Shown: one piece after another, positions 7,724-16,478 of the stretch
How positions within the stretch are numbered: position 1 is the stretch's first letter
Layout: the number at the start of each line of letters is the position of its first letter
Assembly: GCA_946616295.1 (NCBI GenBank)
Contig: CAMOIU010000009.1
Location: 1 to 60,335 of the forward strand
Source: CAG-791 sp002392385
Lineage (GTDB): Bacteria; Bacillota; Clostridia; Lachnospirales; Lachnospiraceae
Length of the DNA stretch: 60,335 nt
Reading direction: 5' to 3'
Notes under the pieces: generated by a model
The model's database searches: none
The model's input: only the letters and a program-made list of their open reading frames with translations
Told to the model about the DNA's origin: nothing
Program-made: the position numbers and the translations under genes

Positions 7724-8639
7724 TATCGCCTCCTCTCAAACGTTCCGCCGCTTCGGAGATCCTGCGAAGTCTGTGGTTGACACCGGACTTACCAATGGGC
7801 GGCCGGGCCTTCTCCCCCAGTTCCTGCAGAGATATGTCCGGATATTCCATCCGGAGCTCTGCCATGGTCCGAAGGCTCTCGGGCAGTTTCCTGAGGGCAC
7901 CGGTCCTTTCCAGGAACCGGATGTCCTCCAGCTGCCGCTGCGCAGCCTGAACGGACTTGCCAATATTGGCGGCCTCGCAGTTGACCCGTCTGTTGAGGTT
8001 GTTCCGGATATCCTTGAGGATCCTGGAATTCTCCATCTTCAGAAGGCTCACATGGGCACCCATGAGGTTCAGCACATCGACGATCTCCTCCGCCTCCTTG
8101 AAATACACGACACTGTATTTCTTGCGGTGGGAGAGTCTGGGCTGTCTCCCCAGCCTGCGCAGGACGCTCATCAGCTGGTCGGCCTGCAGGTCGGAGATAC
8201 AGGCGAATTCCAGATGATAGACCTTGTCCGGATCACTGACCGAGCCGATGCACAGGAACATTTCCCGGAGATAGCTTCTCCGGCAGCAGTCCCGGTCCAG
8301 AAGATCCTTCCGCACGGTCCCGTCCGCCTGCAGCAGGGCGCTCAGCGCCGCGAAGCTCTCTTCTCCTGCCGGCACTGTTACGATGCGCCCGCTGGGCATA
8401 TCCCCTTTCCCCGGCAGTCTGAATTTAATATTAACGGTTTTCAGCATCAATGTAAAGTATTTTCTGACCACCTCGCCGCCCTCCGCGGGCAGCTGCAAGG
8501 CCATTTCTCCCGCCTTTTCCCCGTCCTGCATGAGGCCGTTCTGGCAGGACAGAAGGGCCGCCAGAGCCGCCGTCCGGCAGTGCCGCGCCTGGGGAATGAG
8601 TCCGGCCAGTTCTCCTTTAACCTCTGCGCTGTAAGACAT
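7635..8639 (-). CDS. whiA: Sporulation/division regulator WhiA
   Basis: DNA-binding protein with an N-terminal LAGLIDADG-like domain and a C-terminal helix-turn-helix; in Bacillota it affects cell division and chromosome segregation. 334 residues against ~310-316 usual. Start MSYSAEVKGELAG and the ending NHRLRRISEAAERLR are typical. After that last helix the frame runs on for about 29 residues, 89 nt into crh in another frame, before a stop. RBS GGAGGGAGG. The overlap suggests translational coupling to crh; see findings. Confidence 0.93.
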   Translation of the reverse strand: MSYSAEVKGELAGLIPQARHCRTAALAALLSCQNGLMQDGEKAGEMALQLPAEGGEVVRKYFTLMLKTVNIKFRLPGKGDMPSGRIVTVPAGEESFAALSALLQADGTVRKDLLDRDCCRRSYLREMFLCIGSVSDPDKVYHLEFACISDLQADQLMSVLRRLGRQPRLSHRKKYSVVYFKEAEEIVDVLNLMGAHVSLLKMENSRILKDIRNNLNRRVNCEAANIGKSVQAAQRQLEDIRFLERTGALRKLPESLRTMAELRMEYPDISLQELGEKARPPIGKSGVNHRLRRISEAAERLRGGDNGEESNQSGMPAGTSAETHRGTGAGSQQV

Positions 8640-8681
8640 AAACGCCTCCCTCCTCCGGACATCCGGTCCACCGCGGAGCCC

Positions 8682-9536
8682 TCAGTGAAGGTCTCTGTGG
8701 TGGATGGACAGACCGTAATTGCCGGCTCCCTGCAGGGCGCTGTAGAGCTGGTTGGCCATGGTGACGCTGCGGTGCTGTCCGCCCGTGCAGCCGATGGCGA
8801 TGACCAGACTGTTCTTGCCCTCCTCGACGTAATAGGGAAGCAGGAAACGGAGCATGTCCGTCAGCTTGTCCATAAAGGTGCCCGCCTGGGGACAGGCGTT
8901 CACGAACTCCTGCACCTCCTTATCATTTCCTGTCAGGTGCCTGAGCCTGTCCACGTAATAGGGATTGGGGAGAAAACGGACGTCGAACACCAGGTCCGCG
9001 TCGGCCGGGATGCCGTTCTTAAAGCCGAAGGACTGGATGGAGATCATCAGGGAATCGTAGGCCTTGTCCTCGACGAAGATCTTGAGCAGCTGCTCCCGCA
9101 GCTCCCGCACCAGCAGGTTGGAGGTATCGATGACGTAATCGGCGGAGGACCGGATCTGCTTCAGGATCTCCCGCTCTCTGGCAATGCCGTCCTCGACCAG
9201 CCCCCGCGGGGCCACGGGATGGGACCGGCGCGTCTCCTTGTAACGGCGCACCAGCGTCTCGTCCGAGGCCTCCATAAAGAGGATCTCATAGGCATAGCCC
9301 CTGGTCCGCAGCTCCTCCAGCACCTCCTCCACATAGACGAAGGGCTGGTCGGCCCGGACATCCAGTCCCAGGCAGACGCGGCTCACGTCATTGCCGGGCT
9401 GGTACACCAGCTCCATGAACTTGCCGATCAGTCTCACCGGCAGATTGTCCACACAGTAGTAGCCGGCGTCCTCCAGGATCTTGATGGCAGTGGCCTTCCC
9501 GCCGCCGCTCATGCCTGTCACCACCACAAATCGCAT
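8682..9536 (-). CDS. rapZ: RapZ/YvcJ-family nucleotide-binding protein
   Basis: 284 residues, family length. In enterobacteria RapZ is the RNase E adaptor controlling GlmZ; in Bacillus YvcJ is a GTPase/ATPase linked to competence. N-terminal P-loop region GMSGGGKA (8-15) then DAGYYCVDNLP; C-terminal GCTGGQHRSV block. The Walker A Ser/Thr is Ala here (GKA rather than GKS/GKT), although a Thr follows. RBS GAGGAG. Located between murB (12 nt gap) and whiA (42 nt gap), all leftward. YvcK/GlmR, usually between rapZ and whiA, is absent from this position. Confidence 0.94.
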   Translation of the reverse strand: MRFVVVTGMSGGGKATAIKILEDAGYYCVDNLPVRLIGKFMELVYQPGNDVSRVCLGLDVRADQPFVYVEEVLEELRTRGYAYEILFMEASDETLVRRYKETRRSHPVAPRGLVEDGIAREREILKQIRSSADYVIDTSNLLVRELREQLLKIFVEDKAYDSLMISIQSFGFKNGIPADADLVFDVRFLPNPYYVDRLRHLTGNDKEVQEFVNACPQAGTFMDKLTDMLRFLLPYYVEEGKNSLVIAIGCTGGQHRSVTMANQLYSALQGAGNYGLSIHHRDLH

Positions 9537-9548
9537 ACTCTCCGCTCC

Positions 9549-10475
9549 TCAGAATTCTCCCAGATAGATCACTTCCCGCTCCAGTTCCACGCCGCTGTTC
9601 TCCAGGACCCTGCGCTGCACCTCTTCGATCAGGGCACGGATCTCCGCGCTGGCCGCGCTGCCCCGGTTGATCAGGAAGCCGCAGTGTTTCTCGGACACCT
9701 GGGCGTCCCCGATGGACAGGCCCTTGAGGCCGGCGTCCTCGATCAGCTTGCCGGCATAAGCGCCCTCCGGCCGCTTGAAGGTACTGCCGGCGCTGGGGTA
9801 CTCCAGCGGCTGCTTGTCTCTTCTCTTCTGCGCCAGCTCCCGGATCCCTGCCCGGATCTCCTCGGGGTCTCCTTCCCGCAGGACAAAGACCGCCTCCGTG
9901 ACCACTGCCTGCACGCGCTTGAGCAGGCTGGTCCGGTAGCCGAATTCCATCTCCTCGCCCTTCATCTCCCGGATCTCCCCGTCGGGGAAGAGGAGGCTGA
10001 CGGTCTCCACCACCTGACAGAGCTCTCCGCCGTAAGCGCCTGCGTTCATGACGATGCCGCCGCCCACACTGCCGGGGATCCCGGCCGCGAATTCCATACC
10101 GGCCAGGCCAGCGCCCGCCGCGGCCGCCGCCACGGAGGCCAGGGAAGCCCCCGCGCCCGCGCGGATCCGATTGCCGGAGACGGTGACCTCCGCCAGGTCT
10201 CCCGCCATGGTCACCACCGCGCCGCGGTAGCCCAGGTCTCCCACCAGAATGTTGGTGCCTCTTCCCAGAATGAAGGCCGGTATCTCACTGTCCCGCAGGA
10301 TCCGCAGGACCTCCCGCAGCTGGCCGCTGCCGGTCACTTCTATATACAGATCCGCGGGCCCGCCGGTCTTAAAGGAACAGTGGGCATCCATCCGTTCATC
10401 CGTAAGGACCGCGGGCGGCTCCTGCAGGGCTCTCAGAGCCCGCACTATCTCCGCCGCGGCGTTCATGCTGCTCAT
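9549..10475 (-). CDS. murB: UDP-N-acetylenolpyruvoylglucosamine reductase MurB
   Basis: FAD enzyme that makes UDP-MurNAc from UDP-GlcNAc-enolpyruvate in peptidoglycan synthesis. 308 residues, type II (short) MurB. Visible: CSFKTGGPADLYIEV, the FAD loop ILGRGTNILVGD, GIPGSVGGGIVMNAGAYGGE, and the catalytic region PSAGSTFKRP with the Ser proton donor. Its ATG overlaps the hprK stop by 4 nt (ATGA), with GAGGAGG upstream, so it is translationally coupled to hprK. An ATG three codons later is possible but less well spaced. Confidence 0.96.
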   Translation of the reverse strand: MSSMNAAAEIVRALRALQEPPAVLTDERMDAHCSFKTGGPADLYIEVTGSGQLREVLRILRDSEIPAFILGRGTNILVGDLGYRGAVVTMAGDLAEVTVSGNRIRAGAGASLASVAAAAAGAGLAGMEFAAGIPGSVGGGIVMNAGAYGGELCQVVETVSLLFPDGEIREMKGEEMEFGYRTSLLKRVQAVVTEAVFVLREGDPEEIRAGIRELAQKRRDKQPLEYPSAGSTFKRPEGAYAGKLIEDAGLKGLSIGDAQVSEKHCGFLINRGSAASAEIRALIEEVQRRVLENSGVELEREVIYLGEF

Positions 10476-11422
10476 TCGTCATCATCCTCCTCGCTGTGCC
10501 GGCGCATCATATTCTCGGTGACTCTTTTATAGAGCGCCTCCGCAGCGTTGTAGCCCATCTGCTTCTGGCGGTGATTCACGGCCGCCGCCTCGCATATGAT
10601 GGAAAGATTCCGGCCGGGACGGATGGGGATCCGGTGGCAGACCACCTTATTGCCCAGGTATTCCGTGTAATTTTCCTCCAGGCCGATCCTGTCGTATTCC
10701 TTGTCCTTGCTCCACTCCTCCAGCTCGATGACCAGATCGATATTCTGGCTGTTGCGGACACTGGAGACGCCGAACAGAGTCTTGACGTCCACGATGCCGA
10801 TGCCGCGGAGCTCGATGAGATGCTTGGTCACACTGGGGGCGGTCCCCACCAGAGTCACCTCGCTGACCTTGCGGATCTCCACCACGTCGTCCGAGACCAG
10901 ACGGTGGCCCCTTTTGACCAGTTCCAGCGCCGTCTCCGACTTGCCGATGCCGCTCTCGCCCGTGATCAGGACGCCCACGCCGTAAATGTCCACCAGCACG
11001 CCGTGGATCGAGATGGTAGGCGCCAGCCGGACATTCAGCCAGCGGATGAGCTCCGCCATGAAGGCGCTGGTGGCCATCTGGGTCCGGAGAATGGGCACAT
11101 TGTAGTGCCTGGCGGTCTCCATGAAGACCTCATCCGGCTCCAGACCGCGGCAGAAGACCACGCAGGGCATGTCCAGGGACAGATAGCGGTCGTAGATATC
11201 CCGCTTCTCCTCCTCGCCCATCTTGTGGGTCATGTAGGAATATTCCACCAGACCGATGATCTGAATGCGTCCGGCGGCAAAATGGTCGAAATAGCCCGCC
11301 AGCTGGGTGCCGGGGCGGTTGATCTCCGGCTCCCGGATCCGGATGCTGTGCAGGTCCATGGACGGTGTCAGATTGACCAGATCCATCTGCTCCGCGATCT
11401 CATTGAGTCTCACCACTGACAT
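10472..11422 (-). CDS. hprK: HPr kinase/phosphorylase
   Basis: Bifunctional enzyme that phosphorylates HPr and Crh on Ser46 in response to glycolytic intermediates and reverses this with phosphate. 316 residues from the ATG at 11422 (RBS AGAGAGG); the open frame extends a further 62 codons through uvrC but that part is out-of-frame basic repeat and not family-like. Motifs: SIHGVLVDIYG with His140, P-loop GESGIGKS (155-162), SDDVVEI (177-183), HprK signature ELRGIGIVDVKTLFG (from 204). Start overlaps the 3' end of uvrC by 23 nt; the stop overlaps murB by 4 nt. Confidence 0.97.
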   Translation of the reverse strand: MSVVRLNEIAEQMDLVNLTPSMDLHSIRIREPEINRPGTQLAGYFDHFAAGRIQIIGLVEYSYMTHKMGEEEKRDIYDRYLSLDMPCVVFCRGLEPDEVFMETARHYNVPILRTQMATSAFMAELIRWLNVRLAPTISIHGVLVDIYGVGVLITGESGIGKSETALELVKRGHRLVSDDVVEIRKVSEVTLVGTAPSVTKHLIELRGIGIVDVKTLFGVSSVRNSQNIDLVIELEEWSKDKEYDRIGLEENYTEYLGNKVVCHRIPIRPGRNLSIICEAAAVNHRQKQMGYNAAEALYKRVTENMMRRHSEEDDDE

Positions 11423-13430
11423 GGGATACCTCTCTTTCTGTCGTCTCTTCCGCTTCTGTCCTGTCTTCCGGTTCTGTCCTGTCTTCCGGTCCTGTCTTGT
11501 CTTCCGGGTGGAAGAAGGCGTATACGGCCCCCGCCTGTCTGCGTCCCAGCTCCGGGATCCGGGCCAGGGTCTCCTCGTCAGCCGCCGCGATCTCCCCGAT
11601 GGTGGCAAAACGCCGCATCAGGGCTTTCTTTCTGGCCGGGCCGATGCCCGGGATCTCATCCAGCCGCGAGTGGATCTGGGCCTTGCCCCGCAGGGACCGG
11701 TGATATTCGATGGCAAAACGGTGGGCCTCATCCTGGATGCGGGTGATCAGCTTGAAGCCCTCGCTCCGGGTATCGATGGGAAGCTCCACATTGTGAAAAT
11801 AGAGTCCGCGGGTATTGTGGTCGTCGTCCTTGACCATGCCGCAGACGGGGATGTCGATCCCCAGTTTGTCCAGGACCTGCAGGGCGATATTGACCTGTCC
11901 GCGTCCGCCGTCCATCATGAGCAGGTCCGGATAGCGGCCGAAATCCTCCTCGTCCTCCCTGTGAAGGAAACGACGGGTCAGGACCTCCTCCATGCAGGCA
12001 TAGTCGTTGGGTCCCTCCACGCTGCGGATCCGGAATTTCCTGTAGTCGCTGCGTTTGGGTCTGCCCTTCTCGAACACCACCATGGACCCCACGTTGGCGA
12101 ATCCGCTGATGTTGGAGATATCGTAGGCCTCCATCCGGTCGGCCTTGTCCAAGCCCATGAGGTCCTTGAGTTCCTGCACGGCCCCGATGGTCCGTCCCTC
12201 CTCCCTGCGCAGCCTCTCCCTGTCCTTCTGCAGGACCAGGGCCGCGTTCTGGGAGGCCAGCTCCACCATTCTCTCCTTCTGGCCCCTCTGGGGGATCCGC
12301 AGGGTCACACGGCTCCCCCGCCGGCCGGACAGCCAGGTCTCCAGGAGCTCCGGGTCCTCCGGCGCCAGAGGCAGCAGGATCTCCCGCGGCACATAAGGCG
12401 CGCCGGCGTAGAACTGCTTCATGAATTCCGACAGGATCTCCGCGTCGCTCCAGCCGCTGATGTGGGTCATGTAGTGGTGCTCCCGTCCGATCATCCGGCC
12501 GTCCCGGATGAAGAAGCACTGGATGACCGCGTCGGCGTCCGCGCTCTCCCGCTCTGCAGCGATGCCCAGCACGTCCCGGTTCTCTCCGGGGCCTTCCGTG
12601 ATCTTCTGCTTCTGGGCCACCTGCCGGACATCCTTGAGAAGGTCCCTGTAACGCATGGCCCGCTCGAAGGCCATCTCCTCCGAGGCCTCCTGCATCTTCT
12701 GCGTGAGGTCCTCAATGACCGGCTTATAATTGCCCGCCAGGAATTCCAACGCCCGGTCGATCCGCTCCCTGTACTCCTCCCGGGACACCCTGCCCGTGCA
12801 GGGAGCGCAGCAGCGTCCCATGGACATGTTCAGGCAGGGCCTTTCCTTCCCGCAGTCCCGGGGCAGGACCCGCCGGCAGTCCCTGAGCCCGTACATCCTG
12901 CCCAGCAGCTCTATGGTGCTGTGGACCGCCTGGGCGCTGGTGTAGGGCCCGAAATACCGGGCCTTGTCCTTCTTCTCCGTCCGCACGAAGAGAAGCCGGG
13001 GATAATCCTCCCCCATGGTCACCTTGATATAGGGATAGGTCTTATCGTCCTTGAGCATGGTGTTGTACTTGGGACGATTCTCCTTGATCAGGTTGTTCTC
13101 CAGGATCAGGGCCTCCAGCTCCGAATCCGTGACGATGTATTCGAAGCGGCTGATCTGCTGCACCATGCGCTCGATCTGCGGCCCCCGGCCGACGATCTTG
13201 CGGAAATAGGACCGGACCCGGTTGTGAAGGTCCACCGCCTTGCCCACGTAGAGGATGGTCTCGTAGGCGTCCCGCATGATATACACACCGGGCTCATGGG
13301 GGAGTTTCTTCAACTCCCGGGCAAAATCAAAGCCTTCCGGCTGCGTATTCTGCGCAGCCGGAAGCTTCTCCTGCCGTTTCTTCCCGGACTTCTGCTCATT
13401 CTGCCCGACTTTGTTCTCAGGCTCTTTCAC
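11400..13430 (-). CDS. uvrC: UvrABC system protein C
   Basis: Nucleotide excision repair endonuclease that makes both incisions with UvrB. 676 residues. Order: GIY-YIG nuclease (about 45-125, GVYIMRDAYETILYVGKAVD), Cys-rich cluster (CRRVLPRDCGKERPC), UVR motif (about 215-250), RNase H-like domain, and C-terminal helix-hairpin-helix pair (IPGIGPARKKALMRRF). Start is GTG, placed directly after the ftsH TAA. The last ~30 residues are a low-complexity tail made of an 18-bp DNA repeat (six-residue unit EDRTEP). The 3' end overlaps hprK by 23 nt. Confidence 0.96.
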   Translation of the reverse strand: MKEPENKVGQNEQKSGKKRQEKLPAAQNTQPEGFDFARELKKLPHEPGVYIMRDAYETILYVGKAVDLHNRVRSYFRKIVGRGPQIERMVQQISRFEYIVTDSELEALILENNLIKENRPKYNTMLKDDKTYPYIKVTMGEDYPRLLFVRTEKKDKARYFGPYTSAQAVHSTIELLGRMYGLRDCRRVLPRDCGKERPCLNMSMGRCCAPCTGRVSREEYRERIDRALEFLAGNYKPVIEDLTQKMQEASEEMAFERAMRYRDLLKDVRQVAQKQKITEGPGENRDVLGIAAERESADADAVIQCFFIRDGRMIGREHHYMTHISGWSDAEILSEFMKQFYAGAPYVPREILLPLAPEDPELLETWLSGRRGSRVTLRIPQRGQKERMVELASQNAALVLQKDRERLRREEGRTIGAVQELKDLMGLDKADRMEAYDISNISGFANVGSMVVFEKGRPKRSDYRKFRIRSVEGPNDYACMEEVLTRRFLHREDEEDFGRYPDLLMMDGGRGQVNIALQVLDKLGIDIPVCGMVKDDDHNTRGLYFHNVELPIDTRSEGFKLITRIQDEAHRFAIEYHRSLRGKAQIHSRLDEIPGIGPARKKALMRRFATIGEIAAADEETLARIPELGRRQAGAVYAFFHPEDKTGPEDRTEPEDRTEAEETTEREVSHVSGETQ
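11457..11515. repeat. 18-bp tandem repeat at the uvrC 3' end
   Basis: About 2.5-3 copies of an 18-bp unit beginning CTGTCTTCCGG, in frame, encoding the six-residue Glu/Asp/Arg/Thr/Pro repeat at the UvrC C-terminus. It lies just upstream of the hprK ribosome-binding site. Confidence 0.75.
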
Positions 13431-15644
13431 TTACTCCAGATCCTCCAGAGATACACCGGTGAAGATTCCCCGGTCATCCTTCTTCTCCTCGCCCGCCGGC
13501 GTCTCCTCCGCGGGTGCTTCTGCAGGTTCTTCCTCCGCAGGCGCTTCTGCGGGCTCCTCAGCGGTTTTTTCATCCGCAGGTGCTTCCGCGGTTTTTTCCT
13601 CTGCGGGTGCCTCGGCGGCCTTTTCTTCCGCGGGTGTCTCCGCGGGCAGTGCTGCCTGCGGCTCCGCGTTCTTGTCCTGCACGGCGGCCGTCTTCTCAGG
13701 CTCCTCACCCCGGATCTCGCGGAAGAGCTTCATGAACTCCTTGCCCGTGATAGTCTCCTGCTGGATCAGCACCCCGGCAATGCGGTCCAGAGCCTCCATG
13801 TTCTCGCTCAGGATATCTTTGGCCTCTTTATAGCAGCCCTCCAGGATCTGGCGGACCTCCTCGTCCACGGCCGCGGCAGTGACATCGGCGCAGTTGAGGA
13901 CTACCCTTCCCTCCAGATACTGGCTCTCCACCGTGGCCAGTCCCATCAGGCCGAAATGCTCGCTCATGCCGTACTGGGTGACCATGTTGCGGGCAATGGC
14001 GGTCGCCCTCTCGATATCGTTGGATGCGCCGGTGGTCACCGTGTCAAACTTCAGTTCCTCCGCGGCGCGGCCGCCCAGGAGTCCTACGATCATGGCATGC
14101 AGCTCCGCCTTGGAATTGAGATACTTCTCCTCCTCAGGCACCTGCATGACATAGCCGAGGGCGCCCATGGTCCTGGGCACGATGGTGATCTTCTGGACCG
14201 GCTCGGAATCCTTCTGTACGGCGCTGATCAGGGCGTGTCCCACCTCGTGGTAGGAGACGATCCTGCGCTCCTCCTGGTTCATGACACGGTCCTTTTTCTC
14301 CTTGCCTACGAGGACCTGCTCCACCGCTTCGAAGAGGTCCTTCTGGTTGACGAACTGCCGGCGGTTCTTGACCGCGTTGATGGCAGCCTCGTTGATCATA
14401 TTGGCCAGGTCTGAGCCCACGGCGCCGCTGGTGGCCAGCGCGATCTCCTCCAGATCCACGGTCTCGTCCATCTTGACGTCCTTGGCGTGGACCTTGAGGA
14501 TGGCGATACGGCCCTTGAGATCCGGCCGCTCCACGATGATCCGTCTGTCAAAACGTCCGGGTCTCAGCAGAGCCTTGTCCAGGATCTCCGGGCGGTTGGT
14601 CGCCCCGATGATCAGGATGCCCTTGGTGGCCTCGAAGCCGTCCATCTCGGACAGGAGCTGATTCAGCGTCTGCTCCCGCTCCTCGTTGCCGCCGTAGCGG
14701 GAATCGCGGCTGCGGCCGATGGCATCGATCTCGTCGATGAAAATAATGCAGGGGGCGTTCTTGTTGGCTTCCCGGAAGAGGTCTCTCACACGGGAGGCGC
14801 CGACGCCCACATAGAGTTCAATAAAGTCTGAGCCCGTCAGGGAGAAGAAGGGCACATGCGCCTCGCCGGCCACAGCCTTGGCCAGGAGGGTCTTGCCGGT
14901 GCCGGGAGGGCCTACCAGCAGCGCGCCTTTGGGAAGACGTGCGCCGATACTGGCGTACCGGGCCGGATTGTGCAGGAAATCCACCACCTCCTGCAGGGAC
15001 TCTTTGGCCTCGTCCTCGCCGGCCACGTCCTGGAAGGTCACGCCGGTCTCCTTCTGGACATATTCCTTGGCCGTGCTCTTGCCCACCCCCATGATGCCGC
15101 CTCCGCGGCCCATGCGGCGCATGATGAATCCGAAGAAGACCCAGACCAGGACCAGAGGCAGGACATAGGACAGCAGGATATTCAGCACCATGCCGGAGCT
15201 GTCGGGGATATAGCCCTTCACAGTGACGCCGTAATCCAGCATCCTCTTCGTGAGCTCCGTGACCTCCTCCGCCATGCCGGTGTACATCTCCGTGTCGGAG
15301 TCCTTGACCTTGATCAGCAGACGGTCGGCCCGGATATCGACCTCCTCGACCTTGCCGTCCTCACACATCTGCAGGAACTCATTATAGGTAACTTCACTGC
15401 CCGCCGAGTCCCCGGACCGCATGAAATAACTGATCACCGAAAGCATCAGGACAGACGCCAGCAGCATGATCAGCAGACTCTGCCGCGGCCTTCCGCCGCT
15501 GCCGCTGCCGTCTCCTCTGCCGCCGCGATCTCCCCTGTCCTTATTATCGTCATCACCGGATCCCAGTCCCAGATCATCCAGCGAGAACAGCCGCAGACCC
15601 TTCCGCGGATCCTTCTTTTCTTTATTTCCGAATATAGTACGCAA
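13431..15644 (-). CDS. ftsH: ATP-dependent zinc metalloprotease FtsH
   Basis: Membrane AAA+ protease that degrades misfolded membrane and short-lived regulatory proteins. 737 residues. Two membrane segments (about 56-75 and 153-174) flank an extracytoplasmic domain; AAA module with GPPGTGKT (245-252), IDEIDAIG, and the second region of homology GATNRPEILDKALLRPGRFDR; zinc site HEVGH (466-470). The N-terminus has a Gly/Asp/Arg-rich stretch before TM1. The C-terminal ~100 residues are a Glu/Ala/Pro repeat (AEAPAEEKT units) beyond the usual end. Own promoter at 15678-15706; first gene of the leftward block reaching crh. Confidence 0.96.
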   Translation of the reverse strand: MRTIFGNKEKKDPRKGLRLFSLDDLGLGSGDDDNKDRGDRGGRGDGSGSGGRPRQSLLIMLLASVLMLSVISYFMRSGDSAGSEVTYNEFLQMCEDGKVEEVDIRADRLLIKVKDSDTEMYTGMAEEVTELTKRMLDYGVTVKGYIPDSSGMVLNILLSYVLPLVLVWVFFGFIMRRMGRGGGIMGVGKSTAKEYVQKETGVTFQDVAGEDEAKESLQEVVDFLHNPARYASIGARLPKGALLVGPPGTGKTLLAKAVAGEAHVPFFSLTGSDFIELYVGVGASRVRDLFREANKNAPCIIFIDEIDAIGRSRDSRYGGNEEREQTLNQLLSEMDGFEATKGILIIGATNRPEILDKALLRPGRFDRRIIVERPDLKGRIAILKVHAKDVKMDETVDLEEIALATSGAVGSDLANMINEAAINAVKNRRQFVNQKDLFEAVEQVLVGKEKKDRVMNQEERRIVSYHEVGHALISAVQKDSEPVQKITIVPRTMGALGYVMQVPEEEKYLNSKAELHAMIVGLLGGRAAEELKFDTVTTGASNDIERATAIARNMVTQYGMSEHFGLMGLATVESQYLEGRVVLNCADVTAAAVDEEVRQILEGCYKEAKDILSENMEALDRIAGVLIQQETITGKEFMKLFREIRGEEPEKTAAVQDKNAEPQAALPAETPAEEKAAEAPAEEKTAEAPADEKTAEEPAEAPAEEEPAEAPAEETPAGEEKKDDRGIFTGVSLEDLE

Positions 15645-15677
15645 TCTATCCTCCGTTCAGTGAAACAATGTCATTAT

Positions 15678-15706
15678 ATTATATTAAGGATACCGGTTGT
15701 GCGCAA
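15678..15706 (-). promoter_or_regulatory. Promoter of ftsH and downstream genes
   Basis: Minus strand: TTGCGC (15701-15706), 17-bp spacer, TATAAT (15678-15683), about 35 nt before the ftsH start. Confidence 0.7.
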
Positions 15707-15721
15707 CATTTTTCCAAGCCC

Positions 15722-15789
15722 GCACAGGGGCTCACACAGGGGACGGTTCTCTGTGTGAGGTCCCGCACAGGGGACGGTTCTCTGTGCGG
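15722..15789. repeat. Element R, two hairpin copies
   Basis: Copy one has the stem CTCACACAG / CTGTGTGAG around the 11-nt loop GGGACGGTTCT. Copy two has CCGCACAG / CTGTGCGG around the same loop: the stem changes on both sides, the loop does not. A half copy precedes them. They lie upstream of ftsH, one of the few places not next to a stop codon. Confidence 0.85.
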
Positions 15790-15815
15790 ACGCAGATAAT
15801 TACGTACACACACGT

Positions 15816-16050
15816 AAGGATACAGGGTCCACAAGCACCGAATGAAGAAGCATAATATACCAGGATCGCAGGGCGGCCCCTGCCAGCCAATGTCCCAACT
15901 CGGCCGCCGCTCTGAAGACCAGCGTCCTCAGACAGGAGGACAACGGAGGCGCTGCGCGGATGCAGCGCCTCCGAGCTGTCAGGGACCTTCCTGCGATCAG
16001 GTATATTTAAATGCTTCTTCATCAAAGGTGCTTGTGGGCCCTGTATCCTT
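15816..16050 (-). repeat. Element A copy 1 (structured dispersed repeat)
   Basis: A ~235-nt imperfect giant hairpin. Outer arms pair in blocks: AAGGATACAGGG/CCCTGTATCCTT, CCACAAGCACC/GGTGCTTGTGG, ATGAAGAAGCAT/ATGCTTCTTCAT, GATCGCAGG/CCTGCGATC. The centre, read on the minus strand, is the element A core: a hairpin GGAGGCGCTGC/GCAGCGCCTCC, TTGTCC, TGTCTGAGG, a second hairpin, CCGAGTTG, GGACATTG. Most divergent of the six copies. No coding capacity. Confidence 0.75.
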
Positions 16051-16121
16051 GCCGAGTGTGCGAACTTCTGCGGCGCCCGCGCACAGAGAGCGGTCCACTG
16101 TCCGGCAACGACGGGGGCATG

Positions 16122-16193
16122 GCACGGAGGACGGTCCTCTGCCCGGTGTGCCATACATAAAGGGGCACGCTGGGAGACGGTTCTCTGTGTGAG
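16122..16193. repeat. Diverged R copies and GTGTGCC hairpin flanking element A
   Basis: Contains GGAGGACGGTCCTCTGCC, the motif GTGTGCCATACATAAAGG followed by GGCACGC, and a 3' R copy ending TTCTCTGTGTGAG. The same GTGTGCCATA block lies left of copies 4 and 5 of element A (39021 and 47948), so it belongs to the composite repeat. Confidence 0.65.
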
Positions 16194-16210
16194 GTCACCA
16201 CTGCGTGCAC

Positions 16211-16458
16211 GAACGGGCATCCCGTGTCCGCGAGAGATACTTTTGAACGAGCGGCATGATACACAAGACCTGTGCAGAGCAGCTGCCGGGTCAGCCGCCG
16301 CAGTTCGGGCTGCGGCGGCTGTTGATCTCCGTGTCTGAGGCCACCGGCCAAAGGGGCGGGGGCCGAGTTGGGATCATTGCCCGGCAGATGCTCTGCACAG
16401 GTCCATGTGTATCACCGCGAAGTGATTCGTATCTCTCACGGATATGGGATGACCGTTC
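16211..16458 (+). repeat. Element A copy 2
   Basis: ~248 nt. Outer arms include GAGAGATAC/GTATCTCTC, TGATACACA/TGTGTATCA, GACCTGTGCAGAGC/GCTCTGCACAGGTC and CTGCCGGG/CCCGGCAG. Core: hairpin CAGCCGCCGCAG/CTGCGGCGGCTG, TTGATC, TGTCTGAGG, second hairpin, CCGAGTTG, GGATCATTG. Right arm carries the conserved GCGAAGTGAT motif. Confidence 0.85.
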
Positions 16459-16478
16459 GTATAAATAGCAGCGCGTCG

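Noticed and set aside
7773..10532. A 919-codon plus-strand open frame
   Set aside because: Shadow of whiA, rapZ and murB.
11307..14414. A 1035-codon open frame on the plus strand
   Set aside because: Antisense to uvrC and ftsH, whose motifs are unambiguous; Leu/His-rich composition typical of GC-rich shadows.
16022..16192. Small open frames ending RGRFSV, HREPSPV or TENRPL in repeat regions
   Set aside because: They are translations of R elements in various frames, without RBS or conserved content.
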